Positions 40,013-48,157 of a DNA stretch of 64,000 bases are shown here, piece after piece. The translations under genes and the position numbers were made by a program. Within the stretch, counting starts at the first letter, position 1, and every line of letters starts with the position of its first letter. The notes beneath the pieces were generated by a model. It did no database searches. It was not told where the DNA came from and saw nothing but the letters and a program-made list of their open reading frames with translations. This DNA is from Geomobilibacter sp964431365 (GTDB taxonomy: Bacteria; Desulfobacterota; Desulfuromonadia; Geobacterales; DSM-12255): assembly GCA_964431365.1 (NCBI GenBank), contig CAYSJJ010000006.1, forward strand, positions 24,673 to 88,672, written 5' to 3'.

Positions 40013-41323
40013 TTACCCCTCCTTATGAGCTTCCTGGCGGTCGACCTCGGTAACGACGGCGCTGCTCTTCAAAAGCTCAAGCGCCCTGTCCTCCCTCAGT
40101 TGGTGGGTAAGACTTTCCATGGCCTGCTTATTGGTCTTATAAAAAGTGCTCATCCGCTCGTAGGTCTGCTCGTTATCGCCGGAGATCTCGTGCAGCTTGG
40201 CGTCTATTTCCGCCTCGTCGACGGTGATGCCCTGTTTGTCGGCCAAGGCATCCAGCAGCAGGGACCCCTTCACCTGCGATTCCGCAACGCTGCGGAACTG
40301 GATACGGTACAGCTCCTCGCTCATCCCCATCATCTCCAGGGACATGCGCTGCGCAGCAAGACGTTGCTTGGAATTCTCCAGCATGTTGTCCAACTGCTTG
40401 TCCACAAATGCCTGAGGGATTTCGAAATCGTTCTTGGCAATCAGTGCCTTGATCAGATTGTCGCGAACGTCTGACTCGATCCGGTCCTGCTCCTGTTTCA
40501 GGAAGACTTCGTAGACCTTGTCCCTGAGCTGGGTCATGGTCTCGAACTCGCCGACCTCCTTGGCAAATTCATCGTCAAGGGCTGGCACCTCTTTCACCTT
40601 GATATCCTTCAGGGTAACCTTGAAGGTGACCTCTTTGCCAGCAAGATCCTTGCTGTGGTACTCCTCGGGGAAGGTGACCGCAATCTCCTTCTCCTCGTTC
40701 ACCGACATCCCGACAACCTGATCTTCGAATCCGGGAATGAAGCTGCCGGAACCGAGCTGCAACTGGTGGTTTTCGGCAGCGCCGTTCTCGAAGGGCGTTC
40801 CGTCCAAATAGCCCACGAAGTCGATGGTCACGAAGTCGTTGAGTTCTGCCGGCCGCCCTTCCAGCGGCTTCAGCTGAGCCATGTTCTCCTGGATCTCGGC
40901 AAGGCGCTTGTCAACCATCTCATCGGTGACGGCCAAACGCGCCCGGGTGATCTCCAGACCTTCGAAATCCTCCACCGTGACCTCGGGATAGGTTTCAATG
41001 GTGGCGGAAAACTTGAACGGTTCCCCCGCCGCCACCTTGTCGGTCTCAACGTCCGGGTAGGCAACCGGATAGATCTTGTTCTCCTGCAGGTACTTGAAGT
41101 AGGCATCATTGAAGAGGTTCTTGACCACATCCCCTTCCATCTGCTCCCGGAAATTCTTCTCCACCAGATCCCGGGGTGCCTTCCCTTTTCTGAACCCCTT
41201 GATCGCCGTACGCTTTCTGATGTTCTCGAAAACCTTCTCGATCTCTGCAGATACGCGATCTGCCGGAATCTCAAAATTAAGCCGTTTCTTGATGCTGCTG
41301 AGCGCTTCGACGTTTACCTGCAT
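40013..41323 (-). CDS. tig: Trigger factor, ribosome-bound chaperone
   Basis: A 436-residue chaperone and peptidyl-prolyl isomerase that binds near the exit tunnel. The N-terminal ribosome-binding tail has the signature GFRKGKAP (near residue 45). The FKBP-like domain (about 155-245) has FVTIDFVGYLDGTPFENG. The C-terminal helical arms follow. It heads the tig-clpP-clpX-lon run and has a good sigma-70-type promoter upstream. Its order with clpPX and lon is standard in bacteria. Confidence 0.96.
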   Translation of the reverse strand: MQVNVEALSSIKKRLNFEIPADRVSAEIEKVFENIRKRTAIKGFRKGKAPRDLVEKNFREQMEGDVVKNLFNDAYFKYLQENKIYPVAYPDVETDKVAAGEPFKFSATIETYPEVTVEDFEGLEITRARLAVTDEMVDKRLAEIQENMAQLKPLEGRPAELNDFVTIDFVGYLDGTPFENGAAENHQLQLGSGSFIPGFEDQVVGMSVNEEKEIAVTFPEEYHSKDLAGKEVTFKVTLKDIKVKEVPALDDEFAKEVGEFETMTQLRDKVYEVFLKQEQDRIESDVRDNLIKALIAKNDFEIPQAFVDKQLDNMLENSKQRLAAQRMSLEMMGMSEELYRIQFRSVAESQVKGSLLLDALADKQGITVDEAEIDAKLHEISGDNEQTYERMSTFYKTNKQAMESLTHQLREDRALELLKSSAVVTEVDRQEAHKEG

Positions 41324-41397
41324 GCTCTCGTTCTCCTCGACAGAAGGTTACTGCCCACGACCCTTTTCAGGTTCCGTACGGCCAGATAAAGCTTGAT

Positions 41398-41427
41398 TGT
41401 ATATCACGCACTGAAAAATTCTGTCAA
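41398..41427 (-). promoter_or_regulatory. Sigma-70-type promoter of tig-clpPX-lon
   Basis: On the minus strand TTGACA (-35) is followed after 18 bases by TATACA (-10), about 70 bases before the tig ATG. No heat-shock (sigma-32) pattern with CCCCAT was seen. Confidence 0.65.
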
Positions 41428-41475
41428 GATAATCGGGTTGTTCACCCGCAAAGGAATCAGCCGGCCGGACAGCTC

Positions 41476-41503
41476 GTCAACCAACAACACCCGCTTGGTT
41501 GAC
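41476..41503 (+). promoter_or_regulatory. Probable BirA operator upstream of bioB
   Basis: The arms GTCAACC and GGTTGAC are perfect inverted repeats separated by 14 bases, which matches the known bacterial BirA operator pattern (TGTAAACC-N14 to 16-GGTTTACA). The right arm overlaps a TTGACA that could be the -35 of a bioB promoter; no convincing -10 box is seen. The distance to the bioB ATG is 44 bases, as expected for repression of biotin synthesis by biotin-loaded BirA. Confidence 0.65.
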
Positions 41504-41547
41504 AATATGATCGGGCTTATGGTAGAGGGAATGCGGGAGAATTCATT

Positions 41548-42537
41548 ATGAATGAACAGTATTCGAAGATAGCTGACAGGATTATTGCCGGGGGGGCCCT
41601 ATCCGAGGCGGAGGCCGTAGACCTGAGCAAAGCCAAGGGATTGGACGCGTTCGCCCTGTTTCTGGCCGCCTGTCAGGTCAAGGAGCATTTTGTGGGGAAC
41701 AGTGTCCATCTCTGCTCCATCATCAATGCAAAATCTGGCCGTTGCCCGGAAAACTGTGCCTTCTGCGCCCAGTCGGCCCACCATACGACGGCGGCACCGG
41801 TCTATCCGTTGGTGGACGAGGAAAAGATCGTCGCCTGCGCCAAGGCTGCCGAGAAGGAGGGTTCATCCTGCTACGGCATCATCACCAGCGGCACCAGCAT
41901 CAGCAAGGGTGAGGAACTGGAGCGGATCTGCCGGGCTCTCAGGCGTATCCGGAGCGAAACCGGCATTACCCCCTCCTGCTCCCTCGGGATCATCGACCAG
42001 GACACGGCCCGGGCCATCAGGGATGCGGGGTCCGGCACCTACCACCACAATCTGGAAACGGCCCGGAGCTTCTTTCCGCAGATATGCTCGACCCACAGGT
42101 ACGATGAGGATGTGGAGACCGTCAAAGTTGCCAAGGAGGCTGGCATGGCCGTCTGTTGCGGCGGAATTTTCGGCCTCGGTGAAACGGCCAGCCAACGGAT
42201 CGAACTCGCCTTCACCCTGAAGGAACTGGATGTTGACTCGATCCCCATCAACTTCCTCAACCCCATTGAAGGGACTCGCCTTGCCGGCACCAGCACTATC
42301 ACCCCCCAGGAGTGCCTGGTTACCATTGCCCTGTACCGGTTGATCCTGCCAGACAAGATGATCACGGTCTGCGGCGGCCGCGAACACAACCTGCGGGACC
42401 TCCAGTCTTGGATCTTTTTTGCCGGCGCCAGCGGCACCATGATCGGCAACTACCTCACCACCACGGGACGCCCGCCGGAAGCGGACTGGCAGATGCTGAA
42501 GGACCTCGGTCTCGCTATCGAGCGGTGCAGTCACTGA
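41548..42537 (+). CDS. bioB: Biotin synthase
   Basis: This radical SAM enzyme inserts sulfur into dethiobiotin. The SAM cluster motif is CPENCAFC, near residue 67. The auxiliary [2Fe-2S] ligands are the Cys of HLCSI-like, the Cys of SLGIIDQ region and the Arg in the YNHNLET-like block, here YHHNLETARSFF. Length is 329 residues, typical. The start is preceded by GGGAGAATTC and a probable BirA operator. It is followed by bioD with one spare base, so the three bio genes are one operon. Confidence 0.97.
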   Translation: MNEQYSKIADRIIAGGALSEAEAVDLSKAKGLDAFALFLAACQVKEHFVGNSVHLCSIINAKSGRCPENCAFCAQSAHHTTAAPVYPLVDEEKIVACAKAAEKEGSSCYGIITSGTSISKGEELERICRALRRIRSETGITPSCSLGIIDQDTARAIRDAGSGTYHHNLETARSFFPQICSTHRYDEDVETVKVAKEAGMAVCCGGIFGLGETASQRIELAFTLKELDVDSIPINFLNPIEGTRLAGTSTITPQECLVTIALYRLILPDKMITVCGGREHNLRDLQSWIFFAGASGTMIGNYLTTTGRPPEADWQMLKDLGLAIERCSH

Positions 42538-42538
42538 T

Positions 42539-43261
42539 ATGGCCAGGGGACTATTCATTACCGGTACCGACACCGGGGTGGGAAAGACCGTGGTCGCCGC
42601 AGCCCTGGCCAGACTCCTGCGGCTGCGCGGTATCAACGTCGGCATTATGAAGCCGGTAACCAGCGGCTGCAGCGAAGCCAACGGAGTGCTCCGCTCCGAT
42701 GATGCCGAACTGCTCGCCTGGGCCGCCGAACTGGACGGCGTTGACAGCGACAGCGCCCCCTATCTGCTGCGCGCCCCTATCGCCCCGTCCGTGGCGGCGG
42801 AACAGGAAGGGGTACGGGTCGACTTCGCCGTCATTGCCGCCGCCTTCGAGCGCCTTGCCGGGCGACACGACTTCGTGATCGTCGAAGGGGCCGGCGGGCT
42901 GATGGCACCCCTTTCTGGTGGGCTCATGGTGGCCGACCTGGTGAACCGCCTTGGCCTGCCACTCCTGGTGGTGGCCCGGCCGAATCTCGGGACCGTAAAC
43001 CACACCGCTCTCACCTGTTTTGCCGCCCGTCAGCTCGGCATTTCGGTCGCCGGGGTCGTTGTCAACGGTTATCCCGCAGCCCCGGACCTGGCCGAGTCGT
43101 CCGCACCCCACCTGATCGACTCCCTCTCCGGCGCCCCGCTCCTCGGCCTGCTACCAAGGATTGAGGCTGATAACGAGAAAGCTATCGTCATTCACCTGGC
43201 TGAACAACTGAACAGCTTGCCAACGACACCTATCCTTTTGAGGGAGATCGGCCTTGTCTGA
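42539..43261 (+). CDS. bioD: Dethiobiotin synthetase
   Basis: It closes the ureido ring of dethiobiotin from DAPA, CO2 and ATP. The P-loop is GTDTGVGKTVVAAAL near residue 8, the KPVTSG block that binds substrate follows, and EGAGGLMAPLS is the metal-binding motif. At 240 residues it is as expected. The start follows bioB by one base, and the end overlaps the bioA start by eight bases. Confidence 0.97.
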   Translation: MARGLFITGTDTGVGKTVVAAALARLLRLRGINVGIMKPVTSGCSEANGVLRSDDAELLAWAAELDGVDSDSAPYLLRAPIAPSVAAEQEGVRVDFAVIAAAFERLAGRHDFVIVEGAGGLMAPLSGGLMVADLVNRLGLPLLVVARPNLGTVNHTALTCFAARQLGISVAGVVVNGYPAAPDLAESSAPHLIDSLSGAPLLGLLPRIEADNEKAIVIHLAEQLNSLPTTPILLREIGLV

Positions 43262-44618
43262 CTTCGATACTCGCACGCTGCAGGAATACGACCGCCGCTA
43301 CCTCTGGCACCCCTTCACCCAGATGAAGGAATGGACCGAGACCGATCCGATCGTTATTGAACGGGGCGAAGGGTCATGGCTCATCGATACGGATGGCAAC
43401 CGCTTTCTGGACGGCGTGGCAACCATCTGGACCAATGTCCACGGCCACTGCCGTCGCGAAATCAACGAGGCGATCAAGATACAGGTGGACCGGCTTGAGC
43501 ACTCGACCCTGCTGGGGCTCACCAACGACAAAGCGACACTCCTGGCCAAACGATTGGTGGAGATCGCGCCGCCGGGACTTGCCAGGGTGTTCTATTCCGA
43601 CAACGGTTCGACGGCCGTTGAGATCGGCATAAAAATGGCTTTCCAGTACTGGCAGCATCTGGGAAAGCCGGAAAAACAACGGTTCATCTCGTTCAGGAAT
43701 GCCTATCACGGCGACACCATCGGCTGCGTCAGTGTCGGCGGCATCGACATCTTTCACGAGGTATTCCGCCCTCTCCTCTTCCCCACCATTCAGGCACCCT
43801 CTCCTTACTGCTACCGCTGCGAACTCTGCACAGAACGGGACGCCACCATCTGTGACCGGCAGTGCCTGCAGGAACTGGAGCGGCTTATGGCAGCCCATGC
43901 AGACGAGACCGCCGGCCTGGTCATAGAACCGCTGGTGCAGGGTGCCGGCGGCATGATCGTCCAGCCGGTGGGCTTCGTGAAGGCGGTGCGCGAACTATGC
44001 GACCGCTACAACATCCTGATGATCGCCGACGAGGTAGCTGTGGGCTTTGGCCGGACCGGCAGCATGTTTGCCTGTCAGCAGGAGGGTGTCACCCCCGACA
44101 TCATGGCTCTGTCCAAAGGGATCACCGCTGGCTACCTCCCCCTGGCGGCCACCATGACGACTCAGAAGGTGTATGACGCATTTTTGGGAGAGTACCGGGA
44201 ACTCAAGACCTTCTTCCATGGCCATACCTTCACCGGTAATCCCATTGCCTGCGCGACCGCCCTGGCTAGCCTGGACCTCTTTGCATCGGACAGTCTACTG
44301 GAAAAACTACCGCTTAAAATTGAGCAGTTACACAAAAGACTTAATGCTCTGCGCGAACTTCCTCACGTTGGTGATATCAGGACCTGCGGCATGGTCGGCG
44401 GAATCGAGCTGGTGCGGAATCGGGAAACCCGTGAAGCATACCCGTGGGAGGAGCGGATCGGGGTCAGGGTCTGCCAGGAAGCACAGAAACACGGACTCTT
44501 CCTTCGCCCCCTTGGCAACGTGATTGTCGTGTTCCCACCCCTCTCCATCAGCCTGGAGGAACTCGCCTTCCTGATGGACGGCATCGAAGCCTCGATACGG
44601 GCAGTCACCGGACACTAA
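43254..44618 (+). CDS. bioA: Adenosylmethionine-8-amino-7-oxononanoate aminotransferase
   Basis: A PLP-dependent class III aminotransferase that uses SAM as amino donor to make DAPA. The N-terminal WHPFTQMKEW is the BioA signature. The PLP Lys lies in MALSKGITAGYLPLAA, and the pocket has SDNGSTAVEIGIKMA and IADEVAVGFGRTG. At 454 residues it is the usual size. It overlaps bioD by eight bases, and the gene set lacks bioF, bioC and bioH, which must be elsewhere. Confidence 0.96.
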   Translation: MSDFDTRTLQEYDRRYLWHPFTQMKEWTETDPIVIERGEGSWLIDTDGNRFLDGVATIWTNVHGHCRREINEAIKIQVDRLEHSTLLGLTNDKATLLAKRLVEIAPPGLARVFYSDNGSTAVEIGIKMAFQYWQHLGKPEKQRFISFRNAYHGDTIGCVSVGGIDIFHEVFRPLLFPTIQAPSPYCYRCELCTERDATICDRQCLQELERLMAAHADETAGLVIEPLVQGAGGMIVQPVGFVKAVRELCDRYNILMIADEVAVGFGRTGSMFACQQEGVTPDIMALSKGITAGYLPLAATMTTQKVYDAFLGEYRELKTFFHGHTFTGNPIACATALASLDLFASDSLLEKLPLKIEQLHKRLNALRELPHVGDIRTCGMVGGIELVRNRETREAYPWEERIGVRVCQEAQKHGLFLRPLGNVIVVFPPLSISLEELAFLMDGIEASIRAVTGH

Positions 44619-44674
44619 AAAGGGGATGATCCGTATAGGACCACCCCCCGTGTACAGAATAAACGATGTCCGGA

Positions 44675-45067
44675 TTAGAACGTGCCGCGGAGCAGATCGG
44701 CCTTGAATGCCAGCGTCTGGCCTTTTGTTCCGCCGTTCTCCTGCAACTCCGGCATTACGGTTGGCAGGGCAAATCGAACCCCACCCTTGTCAATTTCAGC
44801 AAATGACCTGGATACGGATACCGCTCCAAAAACAGTACCGGCTATTATCCCCGTTGCAGCGCCATAGCCGATATATTCCAGATGATCACCGGGATGCTTT
44901 GGAAAAGCAAGCATGGCGCCGCCGATCAATGTCCCGATCACACCGCCGTAAAATGCGTCCTCTAGAATCACCTTGAGCGGATTCTCCTGGGCATTGGCAG
45001 GAACAGTCCAACCGGACAAGAGTGCCGCTACCAGTAGAATCGACATCATACGCTTTGTTCGTTTCAT
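44675..45067 (-). CDS. Small exported protein with a glycine-rich hydrophobic segment
   Basis: The ATG at 45067 (MKRTKRMM) follows GGGAGGGAG; a longer reading is not supported. A signal peptide (cut near NAQ, residue 26) is followed by two hydrophobic segments rich in Gly and Ala (GGVIGTLIGGAMLAF, GYGAATGIIAGTVFGAV), a pattern like a glycine zipper. The mature part is about 100 residues and the C-terminal tail is polar. I do not know its family. It lies alone between bioA and the nucleotidyltransferase fusion. Confidence 0.65.
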   Translation of the reverse strand: MKRTKRMMSILLVAALLSGWTVPANAQENPLKVILEDAFYGGVIGTLIGGAMLAFPKHPGDHLEYIGYGAATGIIAGTVFGAVSVSRSFAEIDKGGVRFALPTVMPELQENGGTKGQTLAFKADLLRGTF

Positions 45068-45201
45068 TACTCCCTCCCTTTCATGCAATGACGACAATAT
45101 AAAGCAACAAACAAGCCAACCTGCATAATCAGCCGAAATCACTTAAATTCATTGAACGAACTCGGTCAGCACCTTATCACCATTGACAATAAATGTCAAA
45201 A

Positions 45202-47874
45202 TCAACGTAGCGAACCGTCATTTGCCGGCCCAGAGTGTTGCACATTTGCAACACTCTGGGCAAGGAGAGCAAGCAGCCTCAATTCATCCTCGCGGGAATC
45301 GACCTGGCCGTTCAACCGGGCAACGAGGATGCTATCCAGGATCTGCCGGTAACAGGGGCCGTGGGGGATGCCAATCGCTTCAAGATCGTGTCCTGTAACG
45401 CTGATCTTGATTGTACGAAGCCTGGTGAAATAGAGAGAGATTACCTTCCGGGCCTCTTCGTTGACACTCTTTGCCATGAGAAAGAGGAGTATCTCCACCG
45501 TGAGATCTTTGAGCAGCAGATAGATGTCGCTGGGCAACAACTCCTTACGCTCCCCGAGCAGGCGCTCAACGGTGCCAAGGGTGGAGATTCCCTGGCACCT
45601 CTTCTCTGACAGTCGCTCCTTGTAATGTTCGCTTACCGCCAGTCGGCAGCAGGTTTCCCAGAATTCCTCCTCCGAGAGTTCGGCAGTAAGTGCGAGAAAG
45701 TAGACCACCCACCGCTCGTACATAGTCCCCAGAAAGAGGAGATCAAACCAGGAGAGTATCTTTCTGGTTTCGTCCAGGAGACGACGCAACACCGCTGTCA
45801 ACTCCAGCTCAGGATGGATGAACGGGAGCAGACCCAAGGCGGCCAGCCGGTCGATGGCCTTGTTCGGTTCCTGCTCCCGAAGAATGTACACCAGTTCCGA
45901 GAGGAGCCGCTTTCCGCCGAGGCGCTCCAGAAAATGCATCTTCACCGCATTCTTGATCAGATTTTCCGTATGGGTTGCGATGTGGAAGCCGAGTCGCTGC
46001 TCGAAGCGGATGGCCCTGAAAACCCGGGTCGGGTCCTCCACGAACGAGAGATTATGGAGTACGCGGATCACCTTTTCCTGGAGATCCCGTTGGGCACCGA
46101 AGTAATCGATGAGCAGGCCGAAGTCGCTACGATTCAGGAGAACAGCCAGGGTGTTGACCGTAAAGTCGCGGCGGTAGAGGTCCATCTTCAGGGAAGAGCG
46201 CTCGACCGTCGGCAGGGCACCAGGTGAGTCGTAATATTCCAGGCGCGTGCTGGCAACATCGATCTTGAGCCCGTCGGGAAAAACGATGACCGCGGTCCCG
46301 AACTTCTGGTGGCTCTTTATCCGACACCCGAACCGTTCGGCAAAGGTTTCGGCAAAGATGATCCCATCCCCCTCCACCGTCACATCAATGTCCGTATTCT
46401 CCACCCCCAGCATCAGGTCACGTACGAAACCGCCAACCGCATAGACGGAGATGTCTAAATCCTCCCCCACCTCCCCCAGGTTCCTGAGCACCTGCAGAAT
46501 CCGTGGCGACAAGGCACGTGCCATCTGCCGGGCGACTTCCTTGCTCCGGGAGGGGCCGGCACTCCGTGCCAGATCATAGAGAGCCTCACCGGTGTACATG
46601 GCGCGCAGGAGATCGGTCCGGGTAATCACCCCCACCAGTTCGCTGCCGCTGAACACCGGCACGAATCGACGATTGCGGGTGACAACATACTCCCTGATCT
46701 CGCTGAAGGGCGTGTCCGGGTTTGCCCGCATGAACTCGGTGTGCATGTAATCGGTGATCGGCTGGCTCTGTAGACCATGGTAGATCGCCTTCTCCACGAT
46801 CCGGCGCGAGATGATTCCGATCATGGCCCCGTCCGCCATAACCGGCATGGCGTTCACGTTGTACCGGGTGAGAATCTCCCGCGCCTCGACAATGGTCGTC
46901 TCGGCCGGCATGGTCTTGACCGGCGAGGACATCAGATCCGCTGCGACCCGCCGGGGATTCACCCGCAACCGAAGCACCTGTTCCAGTCGCTCCAGTACCT
47001 GGATGACCGTCAACTCCTTAACCGCCGCCGAGGCGGCCGTCGCGTGACCTCCCCCCCCGAGATCCCGCAGGACCTCTCCCACGTCCACCTCCGGGGTTCG
47101 GCTCCTGGCAACGACATAGACCCGGTTCCCCATGCCGACAACAATGAAGAGGGCTTCCAGGCTCTCCATGTCTCTCATCATATGGGCTAGTACGGCGATA
47201 TCCCCGATGTAGTAATCGACCGATGCATGGGCAATGGATATCTCCACGCCATTAAGGGTCGTATTCTTCAAGGACTTGAGCAGATCGTTCAGCAGTGAGA
47301 CCTGCTCGGAGGTCAACTCCTGGGTGACGAAATCGGCCACGGTGTTCAGGTTTGCCCCCTGCTCCAGGAGCCAGGCTGCCGCGTAATAATCGTCAACGGT
47401 GGTGGATGGGAACGTGAGATTACCGGTATCCTCGTAGATACCGAGCATCATCAGGGTGGCCTCGATAGAGGTTACCGCTATCCCCCGCTCCTTCAGCAGC
47501 ATCACGAGAATCGTCGTGGACGAGCCGCACGGTCTGATCAGCCCCCCCGTCGGGCTGATCAGACCGGCAGCGTCCGGGTGGTGATCGTAGATATGTATCT
47601 CCAGCCCCGGCCTGGCCAGTATCTCGGCAAAGCGACCGATGCGGGAGGCGTGCTGGCAGTCGACCAGGATCAATCGCGATACCTGATCCAGATCCACCTC
47701 CTTCATCTTCGTAAAATTGAGCACATAGCCGGTCGACTTGAGGAAAAAATCGCGCATGGTCTTTTCCTGCGAGCCGGAAAAGACCATCAACGCCTCCGGG
47801 TACAGCTTCCTGGCGGCGATCATCGCCCCGAGGCAGTCAAAATCTGCGTTTACGTGGGTGGTAATGACATCCAT
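45202..47874 (-). CDS. DHH-CBS-tRNA nucleotidyltransferase/poly(A) polymerase fusion
   Basis: An 890-residue protein in four blocks. The N-terminal DHH phosphoesterase domain starts MDVITTHVNADFDCLGAMIAA and has DHHPD further on (His-Asp metal ligands); a DHHA1-like GGGGHATAAS follows near residue 275. Two CBS motifs lie at about 310-430. The class II nucleotidyltransferase head (about 465-700) has VYAVGGFVRDLMLG and DIDVTVEGDG, the catalytic Asp pair, and the RNA-binding helical part is last. In Geobacter sulfurreducens, C- and A-adding activities are split between enzymes (from memory), and this fusion type suits an A-adding enzyme. Substrate choice is not certain. Confidence 0.9.
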   Translation of the reverse strand: MDVITTHVNADFDCLGAMIAARKLYPEALMVFSGSQEKTMRDFFLKSTGYVLNFTKMKEVDLDQVSRLILVDCQHASRIGRFAEILARPGLEIHIYDHHPDAAGLISPTGGLIRPCGSSTTILVMLLKERGIAVTSIEATLMMLGIYEDTGNLTFPSTTVDDYYAAAWLLEQGANLNTVADFVTQELTSEQVSLLNDLLKSLKNTTLNGVEISIAHASVDYYIGDIAVLAHMMRDMESLEALFIVVGMGNRVYVVARSRTPEVDVGEVLRDLGGGGHATAASAAVKELTVIQVLERLEQVLRLRVNPRRVAADLMSSPVKTMPAETTIVEAREILTRYNVNAMPVMADGAMIGIISRRIVEKAIYHGLQSQPITDYMHTEFMRANPDTPFSEIREYVVTRNRRFVPVFSGSELVGVITRTDLLRAMYTGEALYDLARSAGPSRSKEVARQMARALSPRILQVLRNLGEVGEDLDISVYAVGGFVRDLMLGVENTDIDVTVEGDGIIFAETFAERFGCRIKSHQKFGTAVIVFPDGLKIDVASTRLEYYDSPGALPTVERSSLKMDLYRRDFTVNTLAVLLNRSDFGLLIDYFGAQRDLQEKVIRVLHNLSFVEDPTRVFRAIRFEQRLGFHIATHTENLIKNAVKMHFLERLGGKRLLSELVYILREQEPNKAIDRLAALGLLPFIHPELELTAVLRRLLDETRKILSWFDLLFLGTMYERWVVYFLALTAELSEEEFWETCCRLAVSEHYKERLSEKRCQGISTLGTVERLLGERKELLPSDIYLLLKDLTVEILLFLMAKSVNEEARKVISLYFTRLRTIKISVTGHDLEAIGIPHGPCYRQILDSILVARLNGQVDSREDELRLLALLAQSVANVQHSGPANDGSLR

Positions 47875-48157
47875 GGGTCATCCTTAACAAAAGAGAAAGA
47901 GTGTCACACATCGCACAGGGACATGGGGAGAGAAGAGCGCAGCACTCCAACCATGTATTAACTTATAGCAGCCCATTTGACAATGAAGCACAACTTTTTA
48001 CCAACCACATGGAGAACAGGCGGGCGGGAAATTGATATATCAAAATAATGGTGAATACTTCTACATGAATGTCGATATGTTAGAAGAGCTTTTTCGAATA
48101 CGGTTAGCCGGGCTGTTCCATTGTGAACGGAACATGGTGATAAAAGGAGGAAAAGAC

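Noticed and set aside
44619..44674. A GGGG...CCCC hairpin after bioA as terminator
   Set aside because: The stem has a bulge and a mismatch and there is no T tract.
48032..48043. TTGATATATCAA palindrome before the chemoreceptor
   Set aside because: A perfect 12-base palindrome, but AT-rich and single; no second copy or promoter boxes placed around it.
47875..48157. A GEMM-type riboswitch, common before Geobacter cytochrome and chemotaxis genes
   Set aside because: I looked for the conserved ACGCAAAGC-like core here and before the cytochrome genes and did not find it.
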